From assembly GCF_003385845.1 (NCBI RefSeq), contig NZ_QRDJ01000010.1, positions 1 through 64,000 on the forward strand: a DNA stretch of 64,000 nt, in the 5' to 3' direction. Numbering within the stretch: the first letter of the stretch is position 1; each line of letters opens with the position of its first letter. Made by a program: the position numbers and the translations under genes. Source of the stretch: Kushneria indalinina DSM 14324 (lineage in GTDB: Bacteria; Pseudomonadota; Gammaproteobacteria; Pseudomonadales; Halomonadaceae). Positions 9,941 to 19,687 of the stretch are shown one piece after another. A model generated the notes under the pieces. It did not search any database and was not told where the DNA came from. It was given only the letters and a program-made list of their open reading frames with translations.

Positions 9941-10975
9941 ATGACGACCCAGCCTTACCGCCCTGCCGAGATCGTTTCACCCTATCTGCTGTTTCTGGGA
10001 GATATCGAAGACAGTGTCTCGGCCAAGATGGCCCGCGCAGTGGTCATCTGGCGCCCCGAAAAGGCCGTGGGCCAGCTGCGTATGACCGAAAGTACGGTCA
10101 GCGTCGGCATCGAGGATTTAAGCATTGAAGACGCGATGGCCCGCGGTGCGCGCACCCTGGTGATCGGCGTGGCCAATTCCGGCGGCAAGCTGCCGGCGCA
10201 CTGGCGCGATGTCATCTGTCAGGCCATTGAACACGGCATGGATGTCGCCAGCGGCATGCATCAGCGCCTTGACGCCATCGAGGGGGTGGCCGAGCTGGCG
10301 CGCGAACACGGTGTCACGCTCCATGATATTCGCCACAGCCATCCGCCGCTGGAGGTAGGCTCGGGCGAACCCCGCAGCGGCAAGCGGGTATTGACCGTGG
10401 GCACGGACTGCTCGCTGGGCAAGATGTTCAGCTCACTGGCCCTGCAGCGCGGGCTTGAGGAAGCCGGATTCAAGACGCGCTTTCGCGCGACCGGACAGTG
10501 CGGGGTACTGGTGGCCGGTGAAGGTGTGGCCATCGATGCCGTCATTGCCGATTTCATCTCGGGTGCGGTGGAGTGGCTGAGCCCGGCCGGTGCAGACGAT
10601 CAGTGGGATATCATTGAAGGCCAGGGCTCGCTGTTTCACCCCGCCTACGCCGGCGTCAGCCTTGGCCTTTTACATGGCGCCCAGCCGGACTATCTGGTGA
10701 TGTGCCATGAACTGGGCCGACCGCACATGCGCCATCTGCCCAACCGACCAATGCCGGAGATGGCAGCCTGCATCGAGGCCAATCTGGCGGCGGCCCGCAT
10801 TACCAATCCCGATGTGCAGCTGGCCGGGTTTTCCGTCAATACTTCCCGGGTCGATGAAGCGACCGCCCGACGTGACCTCGAGGCCCTGAGTCAGCAGTTC
10901 GGTGTGCCCGCCACCGACCCCATCCGCTTCGGCATCGAACCGCTGGTTGAAGCCTTCAAGAAAGGAGCCGCATGA
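9941..10975 (+). CDS. dgcN: DgcN, D-glutamate N-acetyltransferase (DUF1611 family)
   Basis: This 344-residue protein belongs to the DUF1611 family, which has a P-loop-like domain (here VGTDCSLGKMFSSLAL near residue 152-167). Family members next to an enolase-superfamily epimerase have been characterised as DgcN, which acetylates D-glutamate to N-acetyl-D-glutamate as the first step of a route into arginine and L-glutamate metabolism. The adjacent dgcA fits that pairing. CGGAG lies 6 nt before ATG 9941. The stop overlaps the dgcA start by 4 bp (ATGA), which implies translational coupling. The functional name rests on family and context; the sequence alone shows only the DUF1611 fold. Confidence 0.87.
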   Translation: MTTQPYRPAEIVSPYLLFLGDIEDSVSAKMARAVVIWRPEKAVGQLRMTESTVSVGIEDLSIEDAMARGARTLVIGVANSGGKLPAHWRDVICQAIEHGMDVASGMHQRLDAIEGVAELAREHGVTLHDIRHSHPPLEVGSGEPRSGKRVLTVGTDCSLGKMFSSLALQRGLEEAGFKTRFRATGQCGVLVAGEGVAIDAVIADFISGAVEWLSPAGADDQWDIIEGQGSLFHPAYAGVSLGLLHGAQPDYLVMCHELGRPHMRHLPNRPMPEMAACIEANLAAARITNPDVQLAGFSVNTSRVDEATARRDLEALSQQFGVPATDPIRFGIEPLVEAFKKGAA

Positions 10976-11952
10976 TGCGTACCCTCAAGCGCTATGCCCA
11001 GACCTGGCCGCTGAATCGTCCCTTCGTGATCGCCCGCGGCGCCAGCACCTCGATCGACGTTATCCGTGTCGAGCTCCATCAGGAGGGGCACGTCGGTACG
11101 GGAGAAAGCAAGCCCACGCCGCGTTACGGGCATAGCGTGGAGTCGGTACTGGCCGATATCGACGAAGTGTCGCTGGAGATCGAACAGGGCATCGACCGCA
11201 AGGCGCTGCTCGAGCGACTGCCGGCCGGTCCGGCACGCAACGCGCTGGACTGCGCCCTGTGGTCTCTGGAATGCGCGCTGGAAGGCACCACACCGACAGC
11301 GCGCCTGGGGCCACCGGTGGGACGCGAAATTATCACAGCACATACCATTTCGATTGCAACGCCCGAAGAGATGGCCAAAGCGGCCCGCCAGGAACTGGCT
11401 CAGGGTGCACGTCTTTTGAAGATCAAGCTCAACGATGAACAGGTCGTCGAGCGGGTTCGCGCCGTAAGGGAGGCAGCCCCGAACGTGCGCATTATCATTG
11501 ATGCCAATGAAGCCTGGGCACCACAGAACGTGGAAGATTACTGCCGGGAACTGGCGGCGCTTGATGTCGAGATGATCGAACAGCCCCTGCCTGCCGGAGA
11601 GGACGCCGTGCTGGCCGAATTTGACCACCCGCTGCCGCTTTGTGCCGATGAAAGCTGCCATACCCGCAAGGATGTCGCCCTGCTGAGCGACCGCTATGAC
11701 ATGATCAACATCAAGCTCGACAAGAGCGGCGGATTGACGGAGGCCCTGGCGATGGCGGATGCCGCACATGAGCAGGGCATGGCCATCATGGTGGGTTGTA
11801 TGCTGGGCACCTCCGTGGCCATGCGCGCTGCGCTGCCGGTCGCCGCACGGGCGTCCATTGTCGATCTGGACGGACCAATCTGGCTGTCAGAGGATGATGT
11901 CCCGGCACTGGACTACCGCGATGGCTGGGTCAGGGAGACGCACGACAGCTGA
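10972..11952 (+). CDS. dgcA: DgcA, N-acetyl-D-glutamate racemase (enolase superfamily)
   Basis: This 326-residue protein has the muconate-lactonizing/dipeptide-epimerase layout. It shows the KIKL base pair of lysines near residue 150, metal ligands in DANEAW, EQPLP and CADES, and the second catalytic lysine in NIKLDKSGG near 245. Related proteins are often annotated as L-Ala-D/L-Glu epimerase. Coupled to dgcN it most likely racemises N-acetyl-D-glutamate to N-acetyl-L-glutamate. AAGGAG precedes the overlapping ATGATG start, so translation may begin at 10972 or 10975. The transcript probably ends at the hairpin at 11960-11987. Confidence 0.88.
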   Translation: MMRTLKRYAQTWPLNRPFVIARGASTSIDVIRVELHQEGHVGTGESKPTPRYGHSVESVLADIDEVSLEIEQGIDRKALLERLPAGPARNALDCALWSLECALEGTTPTARLGPPVGREIITAHTISIATPEEMAKAARQELAQGARLLKIKLNDEQVVERVRAVREAAPNVRIIIDANEAWAPQNVEDYCRELAALDVEMIEQPLPAGEDAVLAEFDHPLPLCADESCHTRKDVALLSDRYDMINIKLDKSGGLTEALAMADAAHEQGMAIMVGCMLGTSVAMRAALPVAARASIVDLDGPIWLSEDDVPALDYRDGWVRETHDS

Positions 11953-11959
11953 AGATCTG

Positions 11960-11987
11960 AAGGGCCTGCCTTCGCGCAGGTCTTTCT
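11960..11987 (+). terminator. Putative terminator after dgcA
   Basis: A 10-bp stem with two G-T pairs (AAGGGCCTGC/GCAGGTCTTT, loop CTTCGC) ends in a T-rich stretch 8 bp after the dgcA stop. It touches the 3' end of the convergent NUDIX gene. Confidence 0.6.
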
Positions 11988-12480
11988 ATACAAATCCGCG
12001 GGCCACCAGAGTCTTTAATGCCTGATGCGAGTCGGGAGTGGCATCCTCAATGGCAAGCGCCTCCTCCAGCGTCAGCCACTCGATATCCGCCACTTCACTG
12101 GTCTGAAGCCTGATGGGCTCGTTACGATAGCGCGCCAGAAACACGCTGCCGAAGGCATTCATGCCCTCTTTAAAATGAAGGGTCAGACAGGGCATTAACG
12201 TCAGGGACAGCCCCAGTTCCTCCTGCAGCTCCCGACGTGCAGCGCGTGCCATGGTTTCACCGGCATCCACCACCCCGCCGGCACAGAGATCACGATAGCC
12301 CGGAAAGATGTCCTTCCAGAGCGTGCGACGCTGCACACAAATCCTGTCGTGCTGGTCGAGTACAAAAATGTAGACAGCGCGATGCCACATCTGCAGGCGG
12401 CGCATATCACATCGACGTGCACTTCCTACGGGCCGATTAAAGGTATCCACGATCTGAACACGTACGTGTGAGGATCCCAT
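11986..12480 (-). CDS. NUDIX hydrolase (YfcD-like)
   Basis: A 164-residue soluble protein with a complete Nudix box (G-x5-E-x7-REUxEExGU) from GVVDAGE through RELQEELGL near residue 67-89. It coordinates Mg2+ to cleave a nucleoside diphosphate linked to another moiety. N-terminal features (VDTFNRPVG, HRAVYIFVLD, WKDIFPGY) recall the YfcD/isopentenyl-diphosphate-isomerase-like Nudix group, whose substrate is not settled. The frame opens further upstream with a TTG at 12510, but ATG 12480 has GGAG 9 nt before it and starts the family-like sequence. It is a single gene. Confidence 0.88.
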   Translation of the reverse strand: MGSSHVRVQIVDTFNRPVGSARRCDMRRLQMWHRAVYIFVLDQHDRICVQRRTLWKDIFPGYRDLCAGGVVDAGETMARAARRELQEELGLSLTLMPCLTLHFKEGMNAFGSVFLARYRNEPIRLQTSEVADIEWLTLEEALAIEDATPDSHQALKTLVARGFV

Positions 12481-12571
12481 GGCGGCGTTCTCCAAAAAGA
12501 AAGCGAACAATCTTACGCCTGCCCGCCGCTCATTCGAAGTCCGGCATTCAGTAGAGGCAAAAATCGCGCAT

Positions 12572-12595
12572 AAAAAAAGCTTCGATCAACGAAGC
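12572..12595 (-). terminator. Orphan intrinsic terminator on the minus strand
   Basis: GCTTCG/CGAAGC with loop ATCAA at 12579-12595 is followed on the minus strand by seven T. It lies upstream of the NUDIX gene start (12480), so it ends some transcript arriving from the right. The nearest gene on that side, the DUF883 gene, faces the other way. Confidence 0.65.
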
Positions 12596-12967
12596 CCGCC
12601 GGAGTAGCCATCATGGAAAAGTGATATCACGACAGGAAAAAATGAGGGTTAGCGGGAAATGGCATCGTTGGCAGATCCCTCTTCACAGCATCAGGCGCCA
12701 TCCATGGCGACTTGGACCACTTTCCTTCCTGGAAAATCCTGCTACCTGACCGTCTGAAAGCTTCCTGCCTTCTGATCTGCATCCCTGCAGCGTAAGGATG
12801 GTAACACCGGTAGAACTGTTGTCCATATTTTTTTGGATAAAAATGCTTTTTTTATTTTTAAAACCCATAAAACACTAAAAAAACCCATTTTATTTTGCAG
12901 TTATTGTACAAGGAATGACAGTCAGATTTCACTAACATGAAGCCCAGGTTAAGTGTTTTGATCTGAA

Positions 12968-12975
12968 CTACGCTT
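12968..12975 (+). promoter_or_regulatory. Possible sigma-S type -10 element for the DUF883 gene
   Basis: CTACGCTT fits the core of the RpoS-type extended -10 pattern (CTAYRCTT). It lies about 157 bp before the start of the DUF883 gene; relatives such as elaB and yqjD are stationary-phase genes in E. coli. The only support is the motif. Confidence 0.3.
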
Positions 12976-13131
12976 GGGTACAGTGTCCAATCAGGTAGCG
13001 CAGGTTATGGGAATCGCCCACTGGCGCTGCATGAACCGGGCAGACACCACCGTTTTCAGACACATATACCGAGCAGGTTCTGTTTGGTATCGACCTGAAA
13101 CAAGCCTGACCACGTCAATGGAGGACATCAG

Positions 13132-13476
13132 ATGGGCATTTTTTCATCCAGTGAAAGTCGTACGCGTCGTCGTATCAAGGACTACGAAAAGGAACTGAAC
13201 AAGCGAGGCGCACGCGCACTGGCGCGTTATGAAGACGAGCTTGATTCAGCAGGTGACAAGGTACGTAACCGTCTCAAGGGTGCCGGCGACCAGCTTGGTC
13301 AGCGCTGGCATCAGGCTCGTGATCGGGTAGAAGATGAAGGACATCGTGCCTGGGAACTGACTGAAGAAGGCGCACGTGACCTTGATCGACATGTGCATGA
13401 AAACGCCTGGAGCTACATTGGCGCAGGCGCTGCCATCGGCGTGGTCGCCGGTCTTTTGCTGGGCCGTCGCTTCTGA
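13132..13476 (+). CDS. DUF883 (ElaB/YqjD/YgaM) family membrane-anchored protein
   Basis: A 114-residue protein. A long, charged, coiled-coil-prone segment (residues 5-90) is followed by one C-terminal membrane helix with the family signature GAGAAIGVVAGLLLGRRF. E. coli relatives YqjD and ElaB anchor ribosomes to the inner membrane in stationary phase, so a similar stress role is likely. GGAGGACATCAG precedes ATG 13132. A terminator at 13494-13523 follows directly, so it is monocistronic. Confidence 0.88.
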   Translation: MGIFSSSESRTRRRIKDYEKELNKRGARALARYEDELDSAGDKVRNRLKGAGDQLGQRWHQARDRVEDEGHRAWELTEEGARDLDRHVHENAWSYIGAGAAIGVVAGLLLGRRF

Positions 13477-13493
13477 TCCAGCGCGTTCCCTGT

Positions 13494-13523
13494 ACGCCCG
13501 TATCCTTTTGGTGCGGGCGTTTT
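13494..13523 (+). terminator. Terminator after the DUF883 gene
   Basis: A 7-bp GC stem (ACGCCCG/CGGGCGT) with a 13-nt loop is followed by TTTT, 17 bp after the stop. Confidence 0.75.
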
Positions 13524-13589
13524 AGTATCTGCCCTTCTCATCCCTGCACCCGCTTGTGATCAGGCAATGGGCATGAGGGCAGCCACCCG

Positions 13590-13617
13590 CTGACAGTCGC
13601 AACTTCAGTTTTATACT
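13590..13617 (+). promoter_or_regulatory. Promoter for the universal stress protein gene
   Basis: CTGACA (-35) and TATACT (-10) are separated by 16 bp and lie about 50 bp before ATG 13668. The -10 continues as TATACTTG, which could also be read by the stress sigma factor. Confidence 0.5.
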
Positions 13618-13667
13618 TGCGAGGTTCATGATTGCAGCGACATGCCACAGACAACAGGAGGCCACTA

Positions 13668-14081
13668 ATGTATCGCACAATTCTCGTACCACTGGATGGA
13701 TCCGGGAATGCCAACAAGGCACTTGATATCGCCGCCCACCTGGCGCGTGCCAACAAGGCCAGACTCTATCTACTGCATGTTCCGGCCATCGATGAAGAAA
13801 ACGGCGCCTCTCCTGAGACCACAACGGTTTCACGCGATGACGCTGCCATGCAGCTTGTCCAGACAGCGCTTGAGACCATCGACCCATCGGATCTTGATAC
13901 CAGCATTATCGTTCGTGAGGGGCAGCCTGCCGAAATGATCGAGCGTGAAGCACACCGTCTGGATGCCGATGCGATCGTCATGGGATACAGGGGGCTTGGC
14001 AGGACATCGGACATCGCGGGTGGCAGCGTCTCCCGTACGGTCAATCAACACGCTGCCTGCCGTGTCATCACGGTCAGATAG
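13668..14081 (+). CDS. Universal stress protein, UspA family
   Basis: A 137-residue single Usp domain. It begins with the family pattern MYRTILVPLDGS and ends with the ATP-binding motif G-x2-G-x9-G-S (GYRGLGRTSDIAGGS) near residue 108-122 and a final ACRVITVR strand. Keeping the ATP motif places it with the nucleotide-binding UspFG-like branch rather than UspA proper. ATG 13668 has AGGAGG 7-8 nt upstream; an open frame back to 13632 adds nothing conserved. It is probably a single-gene transcript. Confidence 0.92.
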   Translation: MYRTILVPLDGSGNANKALDIAAHLARANKARLYLLHVPAIDEENGASPETTTVSRDDAAMQLVQTALETIDPSDLDTSIIVREGQPAEMIEREAHRLDADAIVMGYRGLGRTSDIAGGSVSRTVNQHAACRVITVR

Positions 14082-14142
14082 TGAATCATCGCCTGCATGC
14101 GCCGTTGCGTCGTGCCGGATAACATGAGTACTGCGGCGCCCA

Positions 14143-14277
14143 TCAGTGCCGAGAGCGTTTTTCCTCACACCAGCGTCGCAGTATCTTCCAGAGCACCATG
14201 ACCAGTAGCGGGAAGAAGACAAGCGTCAGGATCGTGCCTGTCGTAATGAAAAAAAAGTGCAGTACGCCCTCACTCAT
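14143..14277 (-). CDS. 44-residue small single-pass membrane protein
   Basis: This short frame reads MSEGVLHFFF, then a strongly hydrophobic helix at about residues 8-30, then a basic tail KILRRWCEEKRSRH. A strong ribosome binding site GGGGAG lies 5 nt before ATG 14277, which is the main reason to accept it. The positive-inside rule puts the C-terminus in the cytoplasm. It sits between the universal stress protein gene and the acyltransferase gene, on the opposite strand to the former. I do not recognise the family. Small stress-linked membrane proteins are common but function cannot be inferred here. Confidence 0.62.
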   Translation of the reverse strand: MSEGVLHFFFITTGTILTLVFFPLLVMVLWKILRRWCEEKRSRH

Positions 14278-14406
14278 GAGTGCTCCCCTTCAGGCCCCCG
14301 ACAAGACATGACCGCAACACCTGTCCGGCCACATGAATGCCGATATTCTAGGGGCTTTCATGGTTCGTTGCACTTGCCTGCGAAGACCGACCTTTCTTTT
14401 TAAATC

Positions 14407-14441
14407 AAAACGCACATGGCCGACTCGAAAGTCGGCCATGT
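14407..14441 (-). terminator. Terminator after the acyltransferase gene
   Basis: A 12-bp perfect stem (ACATGGCCGACT/AGTCGGCCATGT) at 14414-14441 reads with a TTCG loop on the minus strand and is followed there by GCGTTTTGATTT. It lies 23 bp past the acyltransferase stop. Confidence 0.75.
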
Positions 14442-14463
14442 TGATGGGCAAATCACACTACCG

Positions 14464-15528
14464 TTATTTACTCGCGGGCACGCCAGCATTGCCGATCCGT
14501 TCCTCGGGCCGGGCAGGCGCCCTGCGACCGATCAACACATTGGCTGTAAACAACAGCGATACCAGCTTGCTGCGGTTATTCATCACGGCTGCCAGCGAAC
14601 TGACGGCCAGAACAGCAAGAAAATAGATCGGGAAGACCATATCCGGATCGCCATGGACCACTCGAGTGAGAATAACGGGAACCACCCAGGTCACCGGAAA
14701 GTGCACAAGGAAAAGCACCAGAGAGTTGCGGCCAAACCACTCAAAGGGACGCAATACCGGAGCTGCCCATTTAAAGGTGACAACACGCAGCAGCACCAGG
14801 GTCATCGCCAGTGCCAGCACCATGGAAATGGGCTGATAGGCACCGCCGGTGGCAGCCATGCCGTGATAGGCCATGACATACCAGCCCACAAGCCCTGCCA
14901 GTGCCAGAGCAGCAAGCCAGCTGGTGCGCTCAATGAAGTGTTTGAAGGCTTCCAGATGATAACCCAGCACGCCCCCCAGAATAAAAAACGGCAGGTGGAA
15001 CATGAAGCGATCGAATTCGGTGTCCTTCAGGACCAGATAGAGCGCCAGCGAACCCAGAAGAGACACACTCCAGTGCAACCTGAGTACAAAAAAGGCAATG
15101 ACATAATAAAAGAAGATGTAATAGATAAACCACAAATAGGCCATGGGCTCAAAAAACAGCGAATGCCAGAATTCGACGACAGGCTTGCCGTTAAAATGAG
15201 CTCTATAAATAAACAGGCCATAGCAGATGATTGACCAGATCACATAGGGATAAAGAATGCCCGATAGTTTGCCCCTGAAATATTTTGCAGCCCCCTTGCG
15301 CATGGAACCCGCGACAAGAAGCCCTGAAAGCAGCATCAGTGCCGGCATTCTAAAGGGAGAAAAATAACCATTGATCTGGGTAAAGATGGGATCAAGGTCT
15401 TCAAACTTGAGCGACATCGAGTCGGCACTATGCAGATAAACCACCATGGTAATGGCAAGCCCCCTGAGGGCATCCATCCACCTTATACGACCCCTTGCAG
15501 AAGCCTTTGAAACATTTCCGCTGGCCAT
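14464..15528 (-). CDS. Acyltransferase 3 family integral membrane protein
   Basis: A 354-residue protein with about ten hydrophobic helices. The acyltransferase-3 start (RIRWMDALRGLAITMVVYLHS) carries the conserved Arg of the first helix and a His near residue 33. The family transfers acetyl or other acyl groups to sugars of O-antigen, exopolysaccharide or peptidoglycan. No glycan gene cluster surrounds it. The gene looks clearly lower in GC than its neighbours, with AT-rich flanks (15540-15740), which suggests acquisition by transfer. AGAGGATCAGGT precedes ATG 15528. The substrate is unknown. Confidence 0.87.
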   Translation of the reverse strand: MASGNVSKASARGRIRWMDALRGLAITMVVYLHSADSMSLKFEDLDPIFTQINGYFSPFRMPALMLLSGLLVAGSMRKGAAKYFRGKLSGILYPYVIWSIICYGLFIYRAHFNGKPVVEFWHSLFFEPMAYLWFIYYIFFYYVIAFFVLRLHWSVSLLGSLALYLVLKDTEFDRFMFHLPFFILGGVLGYHLEAFKHFIERTSWLAALALAGLVGWYVMAYHGMAATGGAYQPISMVLALAMTLVLLRVVTFKWAAPVLRPFEWFGRNSLVLFLVHFPVTWVVPVILTRVVHGDPDMVFPIYFLAVLAVSSLAAVMNNRSKLVSLLFTANVLIGRRAPARPEERIGNAGVPASK

Positions 15529-15818
15529 TACCTGATCCTCTGACAGATGACACTGGCAGAGGAATCTAATGTAATAATGGAATATAAATTATGCTGATTT
15601 GACAGTTTCAGCGAGTGTTAACGCTTGAGTATTAAAAATAAAACAATAGTGAGAGCCGGCACTACTTTTAAATACTGATATTTCTTTATTTTAGCACCAA
15701 ATATCATGACAAAAACTAGACCCCGGTGCGCCGGCATGGGTTAATTTTTTAACACTCCGATAATTCATCACCTCTCTCTGCCCGCTCCTTCATGCTTCGC
15801 GGATGGCGCCGTGGTGTT

Positions 15819-16550
15819 TCAGGCACCAGTGCCTTTTGCCCGCATTCGAAGATAGCCTTCCCGAAAGTCAGCAAATGCCTTCAGTTTATCGACATCCGGA
15901 ATGGTGATCTGGTGGCGATCACGATAAACCAGCGACTGGCTACGCAATGAGGAAAAAACCCGGCTGACATGAACCGGCGTCAACCCCATTAAATCCGCCA
16001 GCATCTGCTGTGACAGTGGCAGTCTGAATTCATCAAGAGCACCGGCATTGGTCTTGGCAAGACGACTTCGCATTTCACACAGAAAATGGGCCAGTTTGCT
16101 TTGTGCATTCCGGCGCCCCAGATTGACCATGCGCTCTACCAGCATGGACTGCTGAACGGCAGAAATGGCAAAAAAGGTGTTGGTCAACCGACTGGATTCC
16201 CTGAAGACATGATCCAGGTGGCAGTGCGGGAAACGGCAAAACGTGCAATCGGTGATGGCTTCAACGGTAGACTGGTGTGTCTCGGTGGCATATTCACGAA
16301 GACCAATGACATCACCTGGCATGTAGACATCCAGAATCATTCTGCTGCCATCTTCCAGCACGTAGCTGCTATAGGCCCAGCCCTGGCTTAGCACCGCCAT
16401 CTCTTCGGCATGCTCGCCCTCACGCCATAGAAAACTGCCGTTTTCCATCTGCTCGGGAGATTTTTCAAGCGTACACAACAGCTCGATTTCCGAATCGGAG
16501 AGATCGGTAAAATACTGAAAATGTCGAACCATGCAGCTTTGATGGGACAC
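15819..16550 (-). CDS. Crp/Fnr family transcriptional regulator
   Basis: A 243-residue protein with an N-terminal cyclic-nucleotide-binding-like beta barrel (residues 15-130) and a C-terminal winged helix (LPLSQQMLADLMGLTPVHVSRVFSSL near 175-200). Cysteines near residues 6, 25, 103 and 106 do not form the FNR iron-sulfur pattern, and the cAMP-binding residues of Crp are not evident, so the signal is unknown. The GTG start at 16550 is supported by AGGAG 8 nt upstream; ATG 16532 is the alternative. It lies between the acyltransferase gene and tRNA-Leu. Confidence 0.9.
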   Translation of the reverse strand: MSHQSCMVRHFQYFTDLSDSEIELLCTLEKSPEQMENGSFLWREGEHAEEMAVLSQGWAYSSYVLEDGSRMILDVYMPGDVIGLREYATETHQSTVEAITDCTFCRFPHCHLDHVFRESSRLTNTFFAISAVQQSMLVERMVNLGRRNAQSKLAHFLCEMRSRLAKTNAGALDEFRLPLSQQMLADLMGLTPVHVSRVFSSLRSQSLVYRDRHQITIPDVDKLKAFADFREGYLRMRAKGTGA

Positions 16551-16674
16551 CCGGCTCGCTCCTGTGATGAGTGTTTAAAACGGATGTAATAGACAAGGAT
16601 ACACGCCCTGCCGGGACAGGTTGCAAGGAAAGAGACAAAAGAAAGGATGGCGGCAGAAGGGACAGCAGAAAAGA

Positions 16675-16762
16675 TGGTACCGGTGGTCGGACTCGAACCG
16701 ACACGGAGGATTAGTCCGGCGGATTTTGAATCCGCTGCGTCTACCAATTTCGCCACACCGGC
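16675..16762 (-). tRNA. tRNA-Leu (anticodon CAA)
   Basis: The minus strand gives an 88-nt tRNA including an encoded CCA. The acceptor arms are GCCGGTG/CACCGGT with discriminator A. The D-loop reads GGCGAAATTGGTAGACGC. The anticodon stem GCGGA/TCCGC encloses TTCAAAA, giving anticodon CAA for codon UUG. There is a long class II variable arm and a T-arm with GGTTCGAGTCC. It is divergent from queA, a position also known in Pseudomonas. Confidence 0.97.
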
Positions 16763-16869
16763 AGTGTTGCGCGATGCGTATTATACGAGTCGTGGCCAAC
16801 ACGTCAATGACGCAGGCCCGTAGCATCCGCTATCATGCCAGCCCTTTTCAACACCGACCCAGATAACCG

Positions 16870-19103
<2,234 letters not shown>

Positions 19104-19154
19104 ACGGCTTATAACAGAGCACCACTGAACAAGATCATTCCTAGAGGAAACCTC

Positions 19155-19493
19155 ATGCTCGAGTACCTGATTCCGGCAGCCATGGCAGAAGGGGGCGCCG
19201 GCAGTGCCGGTGGCGCGGGTGCCATTGGTCAGATCGTCATGCTGGTCGGCTTTGTCCTGATTTTCTATTTCCTGCTCTGGCGCCCGCAGTCCAAGCGCGC
19301 CAAGGCACACAAGAAACTGATGTCAGAGCTTTCCAAAGGCGACGAAGTCACCATTAGCGGCGGCCTGATGGGGCGCCTGACCAAGGTCGGTGACGAATTC
19401 ATCTCCCTGGAAATCGCTGAAGGTACTGAAGTCAACGTTCAGAAAAGCTCGGTTATCAGCGTACTGCCCAAGGGCACACTGAAATCGATCTGA
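19155..19493 (+). CDS. yajC: Preprotein translocase subunit YajC
   Basis: A 112-residue inner-membrane protein. One N-terminal helix (residues 24-45) ends in the family pattern FYFLLWRPQSKRAK, followed by a small cytoplasmic beta domain (GDEVTISGGLMGRL). YajC associates with SecDF-YidC at the Sec translocon, and secD and secF follow. AGAGGAAACCTC precedes ATG 19155. Confidence 0.96.
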   Translation: MLEYLIPAAMAEGGAGSAGGAGAIGQIVMLVGFVLIFYFLLWRPQSKRAKAHKKLMSELSKGDEVTISGGLMGRLTKVGDEFISLEIAEGTEVNVQKSSVISVLPKGTLKSI

Positions 19494-19687
19494 ACCCAGT
19501 GACGGCAGGCGACCGCCGCTGCCATCCCGGCGCGGTTGTTGCCTGCCTGCGATGTGCTGGCAGACAGCACGTCGTCTTTTGCCCGGGGCTCGTTCAGTGG
19601 TGATTGAACCATTGGCCGGGCCCTGTGGTCATTGGTACGACCCCAAAAGCGCTCTTTGAGCCACCAGCCAATCAGGACAGGGCCACG

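Larger units (their letters stand above)
12481..13131. other. 650-bp intergenic region, AT-rich, no convincing protein gene
   Basis: This is the largest gene-free stretch. It contains an orphan minus-strand terminator near 12572-12595 and a markedly AT-rich block at 12830-12910 with A and T runs. A sigma-S-like -10 element facing the DUF883 gene lies at 12968-12975. A 61-codon minus frame (12683-12868) has no ribosome binding site and no recognisable sequence, so I do not call it a gene. A small RNA on the minus strand ending at the terminator is possible. Confidence 0.6.

Noticed and set aside
12683-12868. 61-codon minus frame in the 12.5-13.1 kb gap
   Set aside because: No ribosome binding site, no start context and an odd composition; a non-coding RNA is more likely if anything is transcribed.
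15819-16550. Crp/Fnr regulator considered as true FNR
   Set aside because: The cysteines do not match the FNR [4Fe-4S] ligand pattern, so no oxygen-sensing claim is made.
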